Source of the DNA: an uncultured Pelagibacteraceae bacterium | Lineage (GTDB): Bacteria; Pseudomonadota; Alphaproteobacteria; Pelagibacterales; Pelagibacteraceae | Assembly: GCA_902518155.1 (NCBI GenBank) | Contig: CABYFA010000004.1 | Coordinates: forward strand, 1-64,000 | Direction of reading: 5' to 3' | Length of the DNA: 64,000 nucleotides | In this document: piece by piece, positions 41,337-50,323 of the stretch | Layout of the letters: the number at the start of each line of letters is the position of its first letter | How positions within the stretch are numbered: the stretch's first letter is position 1 | Position numbers and translations under genes: made by a program | Notes under the pieces: generated by a model | Database searches by the model: none | The model's input: the letters and a program-made list of their open reading frames with translations, nothing else | What the model was told of the DNA's origin: nothing

Positions 41337-41401
41337 ATCCTTTATTATTTTATATTATTTTATGTGGATTTAAAATTATTTTTATATGATCAATGCAAGC
41401 T

Positions 41402-41503
41402 TTAGCTTGCGTGGAAGTGAGTGTGCGCAACTCTAGTAGTTCCTTTAAGAGCTTTTCTTAAAGTACTTTTTATTACTAATTTGTTTAACTCAAATTTTCT
41501 CAT
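41402..41503 (-). CDS. Possible 33-aa basic ORF downstream of cspA ending in a GCAAGC-TAAA-GCTTGC hairpin
   Basis: MRKFELNKLVIKSTLRKALKGTTRVAHTHFHAS* on minus strand; no recognised family. Confidence 0.2.
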   Translation of the reverse strand: MRKFELNKLVIKSTLRKALKGTTRVAHTHFHAS

Positions 41504-41542
41504 TGAATGCTTTTTAGACAAAAAAAATGATAATGCAACCCC

Positions 41543-41586
41543 AAAAAAAAAGGACGTATATCGACTAATAGATATATCGCCCTTTT
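41543..41586 (-). terminator. Rho-independent terminator of cold-shock gene
   Basis: Minus strand AAAAGGGCGATATATC..GATATACGTCCTTTTTTTTT: long stem followed by T-tract, just after the csp stop codon. Confidence 0.8.
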
Positions 41587-41601
41587 AATGATTTTAGAAA
41601 A

Positions 41602-41814
41602 TTAGTCTAATTTTTTTAAATTTACAGCCGCTGGACCTTTGGGACCATCTTCAAGGGTAAATTCTACTTTATCACCTTCATTAAGATATCTCATTCCTGC
41701 AGCTTTAACAGCACTGGCATGAACGAAAGCATCTTTTTCTTTGTCTTCCCTTTCAATGAAACCAAAACCCTTCTTACCGTTAAACCATTTCACGGTTCCT
41801 TTTAATGTACTCAT
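41602..41814 (-). CDS. cspA: Cold-shock protein
   Basis: [19 protein letters not shown]. Confidence 0.95.
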   Translation of the reverse strand: MSTLKGTVKWFNGKKGFGFIEREDKEKDAFVHASAVKAAGMRYLNEGDKVEFTLEDGPKGPAAVNLKKLD

Positions 41815-41887
41815 TTATTTTTTTGTCCTTTTATTATTTATTATCCATAAGTTAGATATCTTTTAAATTAATTTCAAGATGTTTTGG

Positions 41888-41962
41888 TGGTGCCTCGGGA
41901 AGGATTCGCACCTCCGACACAAGCCTTTTCAGGGCTCTGCTCTACTCCTGAGCTACCGAGGC
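41888..41962 (-). tRNA. tRNA-Phe (GAA)
   Basis: GCCTCGG/CCGAGGC acceptor, anticodon loop CTGAAAA, encoded CCA. Confidence 0.9.
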
Positions 41963-41968
41963 AAAAGG

Positions 41969-42231
41969 TCAACCCCTAAAGATTATTCTGCCTTTTGTAA
42001 GGTCATATGGTGTCATCTCTACTGTCACATTATCACCTTGTAATACTCTAATTCTATTTTTTCTGTTTGTGAGACTAGTCCCCAACTAATTAAAGTTGGG
42101 GACTAGCCCCGTAATTTCCCTGCAGTATGGGCAGTTACCGTATGCCCATTTTCTAATTTAACCCTAAACATTGCATTTGGAAGCAAATCCATTACGACCC
42201 CTTTAAATTGTAGTAGATCTTGTTTTGTCAA
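41969..42231 (-). CDS. infA: Translation initiation factor IF-1, interrupted by a 47-nt hairpin insert
   Basis: (TTG start) [40 protein letters not shown] [47 nt] [30 protein letters not shown]; 263 nt minus 47 = 216 nt = 72 codons. Confidence 0.92.
42063..42109 (-). other. Intervening hairpin element 3 (47 nt) in infA
   Basis: Coding strand GGGCTAGTCCCCAACTTTAATTAGTTGGGGACTAGTCTCACAAACAG; perfect 13-bp stem CTAGTCCCCAACT/AGTTGGGGACTAG; in-frame TAG at 42105-42103. Confidence 0.85.
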
Positions 42232-42233
42232 AA

Positions 42234-43523
42234 TTATTTTCTCCTAATTCTTTTTTTTACAGATTGAGCATGACCTGCAAGCCCTTCGTAATTTGCAAGA
42301 GTTATAACTGATGGCCCAAGACTTTCAATACCCTTTTTTGATAAGTTTATGTAAGAAATTCTTTTATAAAATTCGTTAACACTTATACCACTAGAATATT
42401 TTGCTGAGCCATTAGTTGGCAATATATGATTTGATCCAATGTTATAATCTGTCATTGCCATAACAGCATATTTTCCTAAGCATATTGAACCAGAATTTTT
42501 AATTTTTGGTATAAAAGATTCATAGTTTTTTACGTTCAATTCTAAGTGTTCAGGTGCAATTTTATTTACGATATTAATTATTTTACTATCGTTTGCTACA
42601 TACATTAAAATTCCATTTCTCTTTAAACTTTTTTTTGCCACAGATTCTCTTGGAATACTTTTTAATTGCTTTGAAATTTCCATTTGAACTTTATTAATTA
42701 GTTTTTTGTCTTTTGAAATCAATATACATTGTGCTTGAGGATCATGTTCTGCTTGACCGATTAAATCACTTGCAACCCATTCAGGATTTGAGAATTTATC
42801 ACACACAATAGTTATTTCAGAAGGTCCTGCAGTCATACTTTCGATACCAACATCTCCAAAAACTTCCTTTTTTGCAGCTGCTACATATGAATTCCCAGGT
42901 CCAACTATTTTATCAACTCTTTTAATTTTTTTAGTTCCATAAGAAACAGCTGCTACAGCAGATGGACCGCCAATAGAGTAAATTTCTTTAATTTTACATT
43001 TTCTTGCTGCATATAAAACAGCCGGATTTTGGTTTCCCCTAAAACCTGGGTTTATCATTACAATTCTTTTAACTCCCGCAACAATTGCTGGTATAGCATT
43101 CATAAGCACACTTGATGGATAAGATACAAGTGAACCAGGAACATAAATTGCCACAGACTCTAATGGTAAATATTTATATTCAAGTTTGTTTTTAAATTTA
43201 TCCGTATAAGAAATATTCTTAAATTTTTGCAAAGAATGAAATTTGTAAATTCGATTATAGGCTGTGTCGATCGCTTTTTTGACCTTAGGATTTAAAGACT
43301 TTATTAACTTAGAAATTTTTAAAGCACTAGGAATGATTGTAGAATTTTGATTAAATTTCTTTTCATATTTAATCAATGCTTTATCACCATTTTTTTTTAC
43401 GTCATTGATAATATTAGTTACAGAGACTTTGTCAGATTTAATGCTTTTTCTCCTCTTAAAAAGTAAATAATCCAAATTTTTATCGAAATTTTTAGTTTTG
43501 CTATTTAATATTTTCATAATCAT
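42234..43523 (-). CDS. hisD: Histidinol dehydrogenase
   Basis: [37 protein letters not shown]. Confidence 0.95.
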   Translation of the reverse strand: MIMKILNSKTKNFDKNLDYLLFKRRKSIKSDKVSVTNIINDVKKNGDKALIKYEKKFNQNSTIIPSALKISKLIKSLNPKVKKAIDTAYNRIYKFHSLQKFKNISYTDKFKNKLEYKYLPLESVAIYVPGSLVSYPSSVLMNAIPAIVAGVKRIVMINPGFRGNQNPAVLYAARKCKIKEIYSIGGPSAVAAVSYGTKKIKRVDKIVGPGNSYVAAAKKEVFGDVGIESMTAGPSEITIVCDKFSNPEWVASDLIGQAEHDPQAQCILISKDKKLINKVQMEISKQLKSIPRESVAKKSLKRNGILMYVANDSKIINIVNKIAPEHLELNVKNYESFIPKIKNSGSICLGKYAVMAMTDYNIGSNHILPTNGSAKYSSGISVNEFYKRISYINLSKKGIESLGPSVITLANYEGLAGHAQSVKKRIRRK

Positions 43524-43912
43524 TTTATTTCGTTTTGATCCTCAAGCCGCGCCTCAATAGTTTCTGTTGTTAAAGCTATGTGTGCATTATTATTAAAGAT
43601 AAGATTTATTTCATAATCATCATTATTTTTCAAATAATCAATTCCAATTAATTCTAAAACTAAATCTTTGTTTGATTGATTGATATTTTTTGATCTTACT
43701 TTATCAACAAAATCAAATCGACAGATACTATTGATTTTCTTACCCTCTTGATCAGTTTCAATTTTAGTTCTTTCAATTGATAAGAAAAAAACCTTATTAG
43801 ATGCCAGATACTTTATATCTGTCACTTTAACTTTTGCGCCAGAACTACAAGCAGAAATCATTTGTAGCCCCTCTTGATCACTCGCAATTATTTTTGCTAA
43901 ATATTTACTCAT
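43520..43912 (-). CDS. DUF2948 family protein
   Basis: SDQEGLQMISACSSGAKVKVTDIKYL; between hisD and murA as in many alphaproteobacteria. Confidence 0.8.
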   Translation of the reverse strand: MSKYLAKIIASDQEGLQMISACSSGAKVKVTDIKYLASNKVFFLSIERTKIETDQEGKKINSICRFDFVDKVRSKNINQSNKDLVLELIGIDYLKNNDDYEINLIFNNNAHIALTTETIEARLEDQNEIK

Positions 43913-45171
43913 TATTTCAATCTTTTAATTTTAACACCAATTTTTTGTAATTTATTTTCAATATTTTCATATCCTCTCTCCAAGTGATAAACTCTTCCAA
44001 CAATACTTTTACCATTCGCCACTATTGCGGCTAATACTAAAGCAACACTGGCTCTTAAGTCACTAGACATTAATTCAGCACCAATAAATTTGGTATTGCC
44101 CTCAATCAACGCTTTATTGTTTTGAATATTTATTTTCGCACCTAGTCTTTGCAACTCAGCAACATGCATAAATCTATTCTCAAAAATACTTTCAGTTATA
44201 GAACTTTTCCCAACGCTCTTGCACATTAGAACCATTAATTGAGCTTGAAGATCTGTTGGAATACCTGGAAATTCTTTAGTTTTTATATTTTGAATAGGTT
44301 TGATTTTGTCAGGTCCTTTTATAAAAATTTTGTTACCCGAAGTTTTAATCTTTGCCCCGACTTTTTTTAATAGTTCTATTTCAGTATTAATTATTTTTGG
44401 ATCTAAATTTTTAATTTGTAGATTACCTTTAGTAAGCGTAGCCGCTACACAAAAAGTTCCCGCCTCTATTCTATCAGCCATAACTATATGACTTGTTGGG
44501 TTGAGAGAATTAACTCCTATAATGGTGCAGGTTCTTCCAGACCATTTTATATTTGCACCTGCTTGACTTAAGAATTTTGTTAAATCTTTAATTTCAGGTT
44601 CCACGGCACAATTTTTTAAAATTGTTTTGCCTCTAGCTAAACATGCAGCTATTATAGAATTTTCTGTAGCGCCTACACTAATTTTAGGAAACTTTATTTT
44701 TTTGCCTTTAAGTCTTCCATTTGATTTAGCTAAAATATAACCATCTTGTATTTTATATTCCATTCCCAACTTCTTTAATGCACTAAGGTGATAATTTACA
44801 GGTCTCGCACCTATAAGACATCCACCAGGCAAAGATGTTTTAGATTTATGAAATTTAGAAATTAATGGACCTAACACTAATATTGAACCTCTCATTGTTT
44901 TTACAAGTGAATAACTTGCAAAAGTTTTCATATTCTTTTTATTAATAATTTTTGCAGTTTTTCTGTCTTTAGATAAAATTATTTTTGATCCAAGAGATTT
45001 TAATAAATTAAGCATAGTATCTATATCTCTTACTCTAGGTAAATTTTTAATAATTACTGGTTTGTCAAACAATAAAGTTGCTGCAAGAATTGGTAGAGAT
45101 GCATTCTTAGAACCTGAAATCGAGACTTTACCCTTGATTTTACAAGGACCATTGATCAGAAATTTATCCAT
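43912..45171 (-). CDS. murA: UDP-N-acetylglucosamine 1-carboxyvinyltransferase
   Basis: ISGSKNASLPILAATLL, LPGGCLIGARPV. Confidence 0.95.
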   Translation of the reverse strand: MDKFLINGPCKIKGKVSISGSKNASLPILAATLLFDKPVIIKNLPRVRDIDTMLNLLKSLGSKIILSKDRKTAKIINKKNMKTFASYSLVKTMRGSILVLGPLISKFHKSKTSLPGGCLIGARPVNYHLSALKKLGMEYKIQDGYILAKSNGRLKGKKIKFPKISVGATENSIIAACLARGKTILKNCAVEPEIKDLTKFLSQAGANIKWSGRTCTIIGVNSLNPTSHIVMADRIEAGTFCVAATLTKGNLQIKNLDPKIINTEIELLKKVGAKIKTSGNKIFIKGPDKIKPIQNIKTKEFPGIPTDLQAQLMVLMCKSVGKSSITESIFENRFMHVAELQRLGAKINIQNNKALIEGNTKFIGAELMSSDLRASVALVLAAIVANGKSIVGRVYHLERGYENIENKLQKIGVKIKRLK

Positions 45172-45174
45172 AAA

Positions 45175-45735
45175 TTACTTTTTTATTTTAGCAACCTGTA
45201 TGGTGGTTTGTCCCTGATATTTACCGTTTTTTGATTTATATGTTGTTTCTGGCTGGGTATCTGATTTAAAAAATAAAAATTGAGCAATACCCTCGTTTGA
45301 ATAAATCTTTGCAGGATTGGGAGTTGTATTACTTAATTCGATAACAATATTACCTTCGAATTCATTTTCAATTGGCGTTACATTACAAATAATTCCTGTT
45401 CTCGCATAAGTACTTTTTCCAACACAAATACAAAGAACATCTTTTGGAATTCTAAAATATTCAACAGTCTTAGCCAATACAAATGAATTTGGTGGAATTA
45501 TACAATAAGGCCCCTTTCGCTCTATAAAGTTTTCATCTGAAAAGTTTTTTGGATCCACTAGCGAACTATTGACATTTGTAAATATTCTGTACTCATCAGA
45601 AATTCTGACATCGTAACCCATACTACTTAGTCCATATGATATTTTCCCCTCAGAGACTTGATGATCCAAAAACGGTTCAATCATCTTATGCTCTTTACAC
45701 ATTTTTTTTATCCAAGAATCTGGCTGAATGGACAT
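45175..45735 (-). CDS. dcd: dCTP deaminase
   Basis: [41 protein letters not shown]. Confidence 0.94.
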   Translation of the reverse strand: MSIQPDSWIKKMCKEHKMIEPFLDHQVSEGKISYGLSSMGYDVRISDEYRIFTNVNSSLVDPKNFSDENFIERKGPYCIIPPNSFVLAKTVEYFRIPKDVLCICVGKSTYARTGIICNVTPIENEFEGNIVIELSNTTPNPAKIYSNEGIAQFLFFKSDTQPETTYKSKNGKYQGQTTIQVAKIKK

Positions 45736-45832
45736 TATTTTGTTTTCTTTTTATTTTTTTTTTGAAAAATTTTTCTCTTTTTTAAATTTTTCCTAAGCGC
45801 AATGCTTAGGCGCTCATTTTTATTTTTAGTAA

Positions 45833-46033
45833 TCATTCTTTATTTGGATTGGTAAGGAAATCTAAAGTTATTGGTTTAGATGCATCTAAAGCTTTATCCT
45901 TATTTTCATCTTTTTTAGGGCCTTCTTTTGCTAATCTTTTTGCTTTTTTTTCAGCAAGTTTTCTTTCTCTTTTCGCTTGCTTTTCCATGAGCTTGGCACT
46001 TTTAGTTGATTTATAATCGTAATGAATACCCAT
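45833..46033 (-). CDS. Small basic/charged hypothetical protein
   Basis: 66 aa MGIHYDYKSTKSAKLMEKQAKRERKLAEKKAKR, open and in clear intergenic space. Confidence 0.65.
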   Translation of the reverse strand: MGIHYDYKSTKSAKLMEKQAKRERKLAEKKAKRLAKEGPKKDENKDKALDASKPITLDFLTNPNKE

Positions 46034-46133
46034 AAAATTTCCTTGGTAAGATATAAATCATATTAATCAAAAAATTAAGGCAATAATTTGGAAAAAATGC
46101 TCTATTATCAATAAAAATAGAATTGATCCAAAT

Positions 46134-46207
46134 GCTCCTATAGTTAAATGGCATAACGTGTCCATGGTAAGGATAAATTCCAAGTTCGATTCTTGGTGGG
46201 AGCACCA
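46134..46207 (+). tRNA. tRNA-Thr (GGT)
   Basis: GCTCCTA/TGGGAGC acceptor, anticodon loop ATGGTAA, T arm CCAAGTTCGATTCTTGG, encoded CCA. Confidence 0.85.
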
Positions 46208-46933
46208 CTAATTTTTATAAAAAGACTTTCTAAGAAAAATTGTAATCAAGACTAAACTAAAAAAGGCTAAAATTGGAATATATATTTCAGGTGAAAAAAT
46301 TATATCTGTAATTTTTGGAACTTGCGAATTTTGTTCTATTACTTTTTCCAAACCACTACCTAAAGAAACAGCTAAAAAAATTTGAGGTATAATTCCTATT
46401 AATGATGCTAAAAAAAAATTTTTTACCCTAACATCAAAAATTGTAGGCAAAATGCAACTAAGTTGCCAAGGTATTCCTCCAATAAATCTATATATTAAAA
46501 GATAATAAAATTCAGACTTTTTAAATTTTCTCTCTAGATTTTGATATCTATTTAAAAATTTATCTCTAATTAAATCTTTTAAAAAATAGTTTCCAAAAAT
46601 ATAAAGAAATGTTGCGCCAACACTCATACCTATTACCACAATTATAGTACCCAACCATTTACCAAAAATAAATCCTCCTAATAGTGCAATGGGAGAACCA
46701 AAACCTAAAAATGGGAAAACCCATAATATTGTGAAAATTAAAAAAATTATGGATATTAAAAACAAATTAGAATTTTTTAATTTTAGAAAATACAATCTGT
46801 TTTCTTTGATGAAGTCATAAGAAGTAATTTCTTGGATACTAAATTTTGAAAAAAACAATAACACAAATATAGTAAGTAAAACTAAGTATGATAAACCTAT
46901 TATTATTTTAGTTTTCTTAGCTTTTTCCATCAT
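46208..46933 (-). CDS. TVP38/TMEM64 (DedA/SNARE-associated) membrane protein
   Basis: Multi-TM; FGSPIALLGGFIFGKWLGTIIVVIGMSVGATFLYIFGNYF, RFIGGIPWQL. Confidence 0.8.
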   Translation of the reverse strand: MMEKAKKTKIIIGLSYLVLLTIFVLLFFSKFSIQEITSYDFIKENRLYFLKLKNSNLFLISIIFLIFTILWVFPFLGFGSPIALLGGFIFGKWLGTIIVVIGMSVGATFLYIFGNYFLKDLIRDKFLNRYQNLERKFKKSEFYYLLIYRFIGGIPWQLSCILPTIFDVRVKNFFLASLIGIIPQIFLAVSLGSGLEKVIEQNSQVPKITDIIFSPEIYIPILAFFSLVLITIFLRKSFYKN

Positions 46934-47021
46934 GGTTCATGGTATTTATAAATCTTCTATTTGCTATTTATATATTTAATTATTATAAAGGGCGAAATTT
47001 TATATAAATTTAACCGCTTTT

Positions 47022-47183
47022 ATGAAAAGAACATATCAACCATCTAGGAAAAAAAGAAGCCGAACCCATGGTTTTAGATCAAAAATGAAAACCAAGGGAG
47101 GCAGAAAACTTTTAAAAAGAAGAAGAGCTAGAGGAAGAAAAAATTTAACAGTATCCTCAACTGTTAAAAGAAAAAGAAAATAA
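47022..47183 (+). CDS. rpmH: 50S ribosomal protein L34
   Basis: [45 protein letters not shown]. Confidence 0.96.
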   Translation: MKRTYQPSRKKRSRTHGFRSKMKTKGGRKLLKRRRARGRKNLTVSSTVKRKRK

Positions 47184-47193
47184 AGCCAATTCA

Positions 47194-47532
47194 ATGAAAA
47201 GCAAAATTGTTGCTCTTTCAAAGAATGAAGACTTTAAAACTTTGCTCAAAAAGAAAAAAGTATCAAACAGATATGTAACAATTTTTTTTGGTAATATTAA
47301 TAAAAAAAATAATCAGAAACTTAATATTTCTTTTGTAACTAAGAAGAAGATAGGAAATGCCGTAAAAAGAAACAAGATAAAGAGGAGACTAAGGAATATT
47401 ATGAATGATGCTGTTAAAGAAATATCTCTAAATTATCACTATTCATATCTTGTTATTGCTAAGTCAACTATGCTAAATAATGAATTTAAAATTATAAAAG
47501 AAACCTTATTTCAGGATTTTAAAAAAATTTAA
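47194..47532 (+). CDS. rnpA: Ribonuclease P protein component
   Basis: [21 protein letters not shown]; follows rpmH. Confidence 0.93.
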   Translation: MKSKIVALSKNEDFKTLLKKKKVSNRYVTIFFGNINKKNNQKLNISFVTKKKIGNAVKRNKIKRRLRNIMNDAVKEISLNYHYSYLVIAKSTMLNNEFKIIKETLFQDFKKI

Positions 47533-47534
47533 TA

Positions 47535-47774
47535 ATGAACATTTTTACAATTATATTTATTAAATTAATTCAGGCTTACAAATACCTAATAAGTCCATTA
47601 CTAGGTAACTCTTGTAGGTACTTTCCATCTTGTTCCGATTATAGCATTGAGGCATTAAAAACTTATGGTTTTTTTAAGGGTGGATATTTGAGTTTAAAAA
47701 GAATTATTTCATGCCACCCTTTTAAAGAAGGTGGAATTGATCCTGTAAAAAAAGAAATAAAAGTTAAAAAATAA
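47535..47774 (+). CDS. yidD: Membrane protein insertion efficiency factor
   Basis: [31 protein letters not shown]. Confidence 0.95.
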   Translation: MNIFTIIFIKLIQAYKYLISPLLGNSCRYFPSCSDYSIEALKTYGFFKGGYLSLKRIISCHPFKEGGIDPVKKEIKVKK

Positions 47775-49453
47775 TGGACTCTAAAAATACAATAGCAGCT
47801 ATAGCTTTATCATCTGCTGTAATTGTTTTATGGGCATTATTCTTTGTTCCAGAAAAATCAACAGTGGATCAAAATATTGTTGAAAAAGAAAAAATTGAAC
47901 AAAGCGGTGATGCACCAAGTTTAGAACAAAAGGAAACACAAATTACAATTTCACGAGATGATGCATTAAAACAAAGTGAAAGAATTCAATTTGAAAATGA
48001 AAATATTATAGGTTCAATATCATTAAAAGGTGCATCAATAGATGATTTAACTTTCAAGAATTATAAAGTAACCCTTGATAATGAAAAAAGAGTAACTTTA
48101 TTAGGACCTCGAAATATCAAAGAAGGATATCTAATAGATAGTGGTTTTGTTACTTCTGATAAAAATGTTGATGTTCCTAACTCAGATACAATTTGGTCAA
48201 TAGAAGGTAACAATAAACTCACAGACGAGTCTCCAATAAAACTATCATGGTCCAACGAACAGGGCCTAAAATTTGAAAAAATAATATCGTTAGATGATAA
48301 ATATCTTTTTACAGTTAAACAAAAAATAATTAATGAAAGTAAAAATAAGTATGATTTTTACTCATATGGACAAATAATAAGAAATGAAATTCCGGAAATA
48401 ATTGATTTTTTAATTCTTCATGAAGGACTCATTGCAACTTTGGATGATGAGTTAATAGAGGAGGATTATGATGATATTCAAGAAAAGAAGTTTACTAAAG
48501 TAGCTAATAAAGGGTGGTTAGGGATAAGTGATAAATATTGGATTACTTCCTTAATACCGCCAAAAGATAAAGAGTTTAAAACAACATTCGACTATAAAAA
48601 TAAATTTAGAGCAAATTTTATTTCTACAGATCCTTTGGCATTAAATGAAAACACTTCAATTGAAGAAGAGTTACAAATTATCGTTGCTGCAAAAAGAGTG
48701 GATGTGATAGATGGATATGCTGAAAAACTCAACATAGATAAATTTGATTTAGTTATTGATTGGGGATTTTTATACTTCATAACCAAGCCTCTATTTTATG
48801 GAATTGATTATTTCTTTAAACTACTTGGAAACTATGGTTTAGCAATTATAGCTATCACTATTTGTATTCGTTTAGTTTTTTTTCCATTAGCTAACTTTTC
48901 ATTTAAAAGCATGGCAAAAATGAAAGTTCTTCAACCAGAAATGGTTCGTCTAAAAGAGTTGCATAAAAATGATAAAATGAAACTTCAACAAGAAATGATG
49001 GCTCTTTACAAAAAGGAAAAAGTAAACCCAATGTCAGGTTGTTTACCAATTCTTATTCAAATACCAGTATTTTTTGCATTATATAAAGTTTTGTTTGTAA
49101 CTATTGAAATGAGACAAATGCCATTCTATGGATGGATTCATGATTTAAGTGAGAGAGATCCTACAAGTATATTTAATATTTTTGGTTTATTACCCTACGA
49201 CGTTCCAAGTTTCTTGGTTATTGGAGCTTGGCCAGTAGCAATGGGAGTTTCAATGTGGGTGCAACAAAAATTAAATCCCGCACCTACTGATCCAATGCAG
49301 GCTAAAATTTTTGCTTTCTTCCCGCTTTTCTTAACTGTAATACTCGCACCATTCCCAAGTGGGTTAGTAATTTACTGGACTGTTAATAATATTTTAACAA
49401 TGGCTCAGCAAGTATTCATTATGAGAAGAACAACAGTCAAAACGACAACCTAA
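47774..49453 (+). CDS. yidC: Membrane protein insertase YidC
   Basis: YidC N-terminal periplasmic domain and 60KD_IMP core MKVLQPEMVRLKELHKND..GCLPILIQIPVFFALYKVL. Confidence 0.97.
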   Translation: MDSKNTIAAIALSSAVIVLWALFFVPEKSTVDQNIVEKEKIEQSGDAPSLEQKETQITISRDDALKQSERIQFENENIIGSISLKGASIDDLTFKNYKVTLDNEKRVTLLGPRNIKEGYLIDSGFVTSDKNVDVPNSDTIWSIEGNNKLTDESPIKLSWSNEQGLKFEKIISLDDKYLFTVKQKIINESKNKYDFYSYGQIIRNEIPEIIDFLILHEGLIATLDDELIEEDYDDIQEKKFTKVANKGWLGISDKYWITSLIPPKDKEFKTTFDYKNKFRANFISTDPLALNENTSIEEELQIIVAAKRVDVIDGYAEKLNIDKFDLVIDWGFLYFITKPLFYGIDYFFKLLGNYGLAIIAITICIRLVFFPLANFSFKSMAKMKVLQPEMVRLKELHKNDKMKLQQEMMALYKKEKVNPMSGCLPILIQIPVFFALYKVLFVTIEMRQMPFYGWIHDLSERDPTSIFNIFGLLPYDVPSFLVIGAWPVAMGVSMWVQQKLNPAPTDPMQAKIFAFFPLFLTVILAPFPSGLVIYWTVNNILTMAQQVFIMRRTTVKTTT

Positions 49454-49474
49454 ATTTTAATTTAAAATAAATTA

Positions 49475-50323
49475 ATGGACTTAAAAAAAATTCTTCCTGA
49501 AAACGGACCCCCAATAAACGAAGTTAATAAATATATAGAAAAATATAAAAATGACTTGATAGTCATTAAATATGGAGGAAATGTTTTAATTGATAGAAAT
49601 ATCTTTGATAATTTTATTACTGATTTAAGTATTTTAAATAAATTAGGTCTTTCAGTTATTGTGGTTCATGGTGGAGGTCCAAGAATCAAGAGAGAGTTAG
49701 ATAAATCTAATATTCAATCAAAATTTATAAGAGGGCTAAGAGTCACTGATGAAAAAATTATAAACATTGTTGAGTCAGTCTTAATAGATTTTAACAATGA
49801 TATTGTTAGCTCTTTGGACAAAAAAAATACAGAAGCAGTTTCCATTCACACAAAAAAAGATAATATTATTGAGGTCGTACCAGAGGCAAAAGAACTGGGG
49901 TTTGTTGGCCTACCAAATAAGATCAATAACGATATTTTATTGAATATAATTCAACAAAATAAAATACCAATTATTTCACCATTAGGCTTGGATAAAAATA
50001 ATCAAACACATAATATTAATGGTGATACTGCGGCAATGGCTGTAGCCAAATCTGTCAAATCAAGGAGATTACTATTGATGACAAATGTTGATGGTGTTTT
50101 AAATAAGGAAAAAAAACTTATAGATGAAATATCCTCATCAGAAATATTAGAGATGGTAAAAGACGAGACAATTACTGAAGGAATGATACCTAAAATTAAT
50201 GCTTGTCTAGATGCTGTTAATAATGGAGTTACAGCAGCAGGTATAATTAATGGTACAAAACAGCATTCTTGTTTATGGGAAATTTTCTCAGACAAGGGAT
50301 CAGGTACATTAATAAGAAAATGA
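49475..50323 (+). CDS. argB: Acetylglutamate kinase
   Basis: VIKYGGNVL, VVHGGGPRI, NINGDTAA. Confidence 0.95.
   Translation: MDLKKILPENGPPINEVNKYIEKYKNDLIVIKYGGNVLIDRNIFDNFITDLSILNKLGLSVIVVHGGGPRIKRELDKSNIQSKFIRGLRVTDEKIINIVESVLIDFNNDIVSSLDKKNTEAVSIHTKKDNIIEVVPEAKELGFVGLPNKINNDILLNIIQQNKIPIISPLGLDKNNQTHNINGDTAAMAVAKSVKSRRLLLMTNVDGVLNKEKKLIDEISSSEILEMVKDETITEGMIPKINACLDAVNNGVTAAGIINGTKQHSCLWEIFSDKGSGTLIRK

Noticed and set aside
46011-46208. ORF 65 aa on minus strand (MVLPPRIELGIYPYHG...)
   Set aside because: Antisense of tRNA-Thr, a classic spurious ORF
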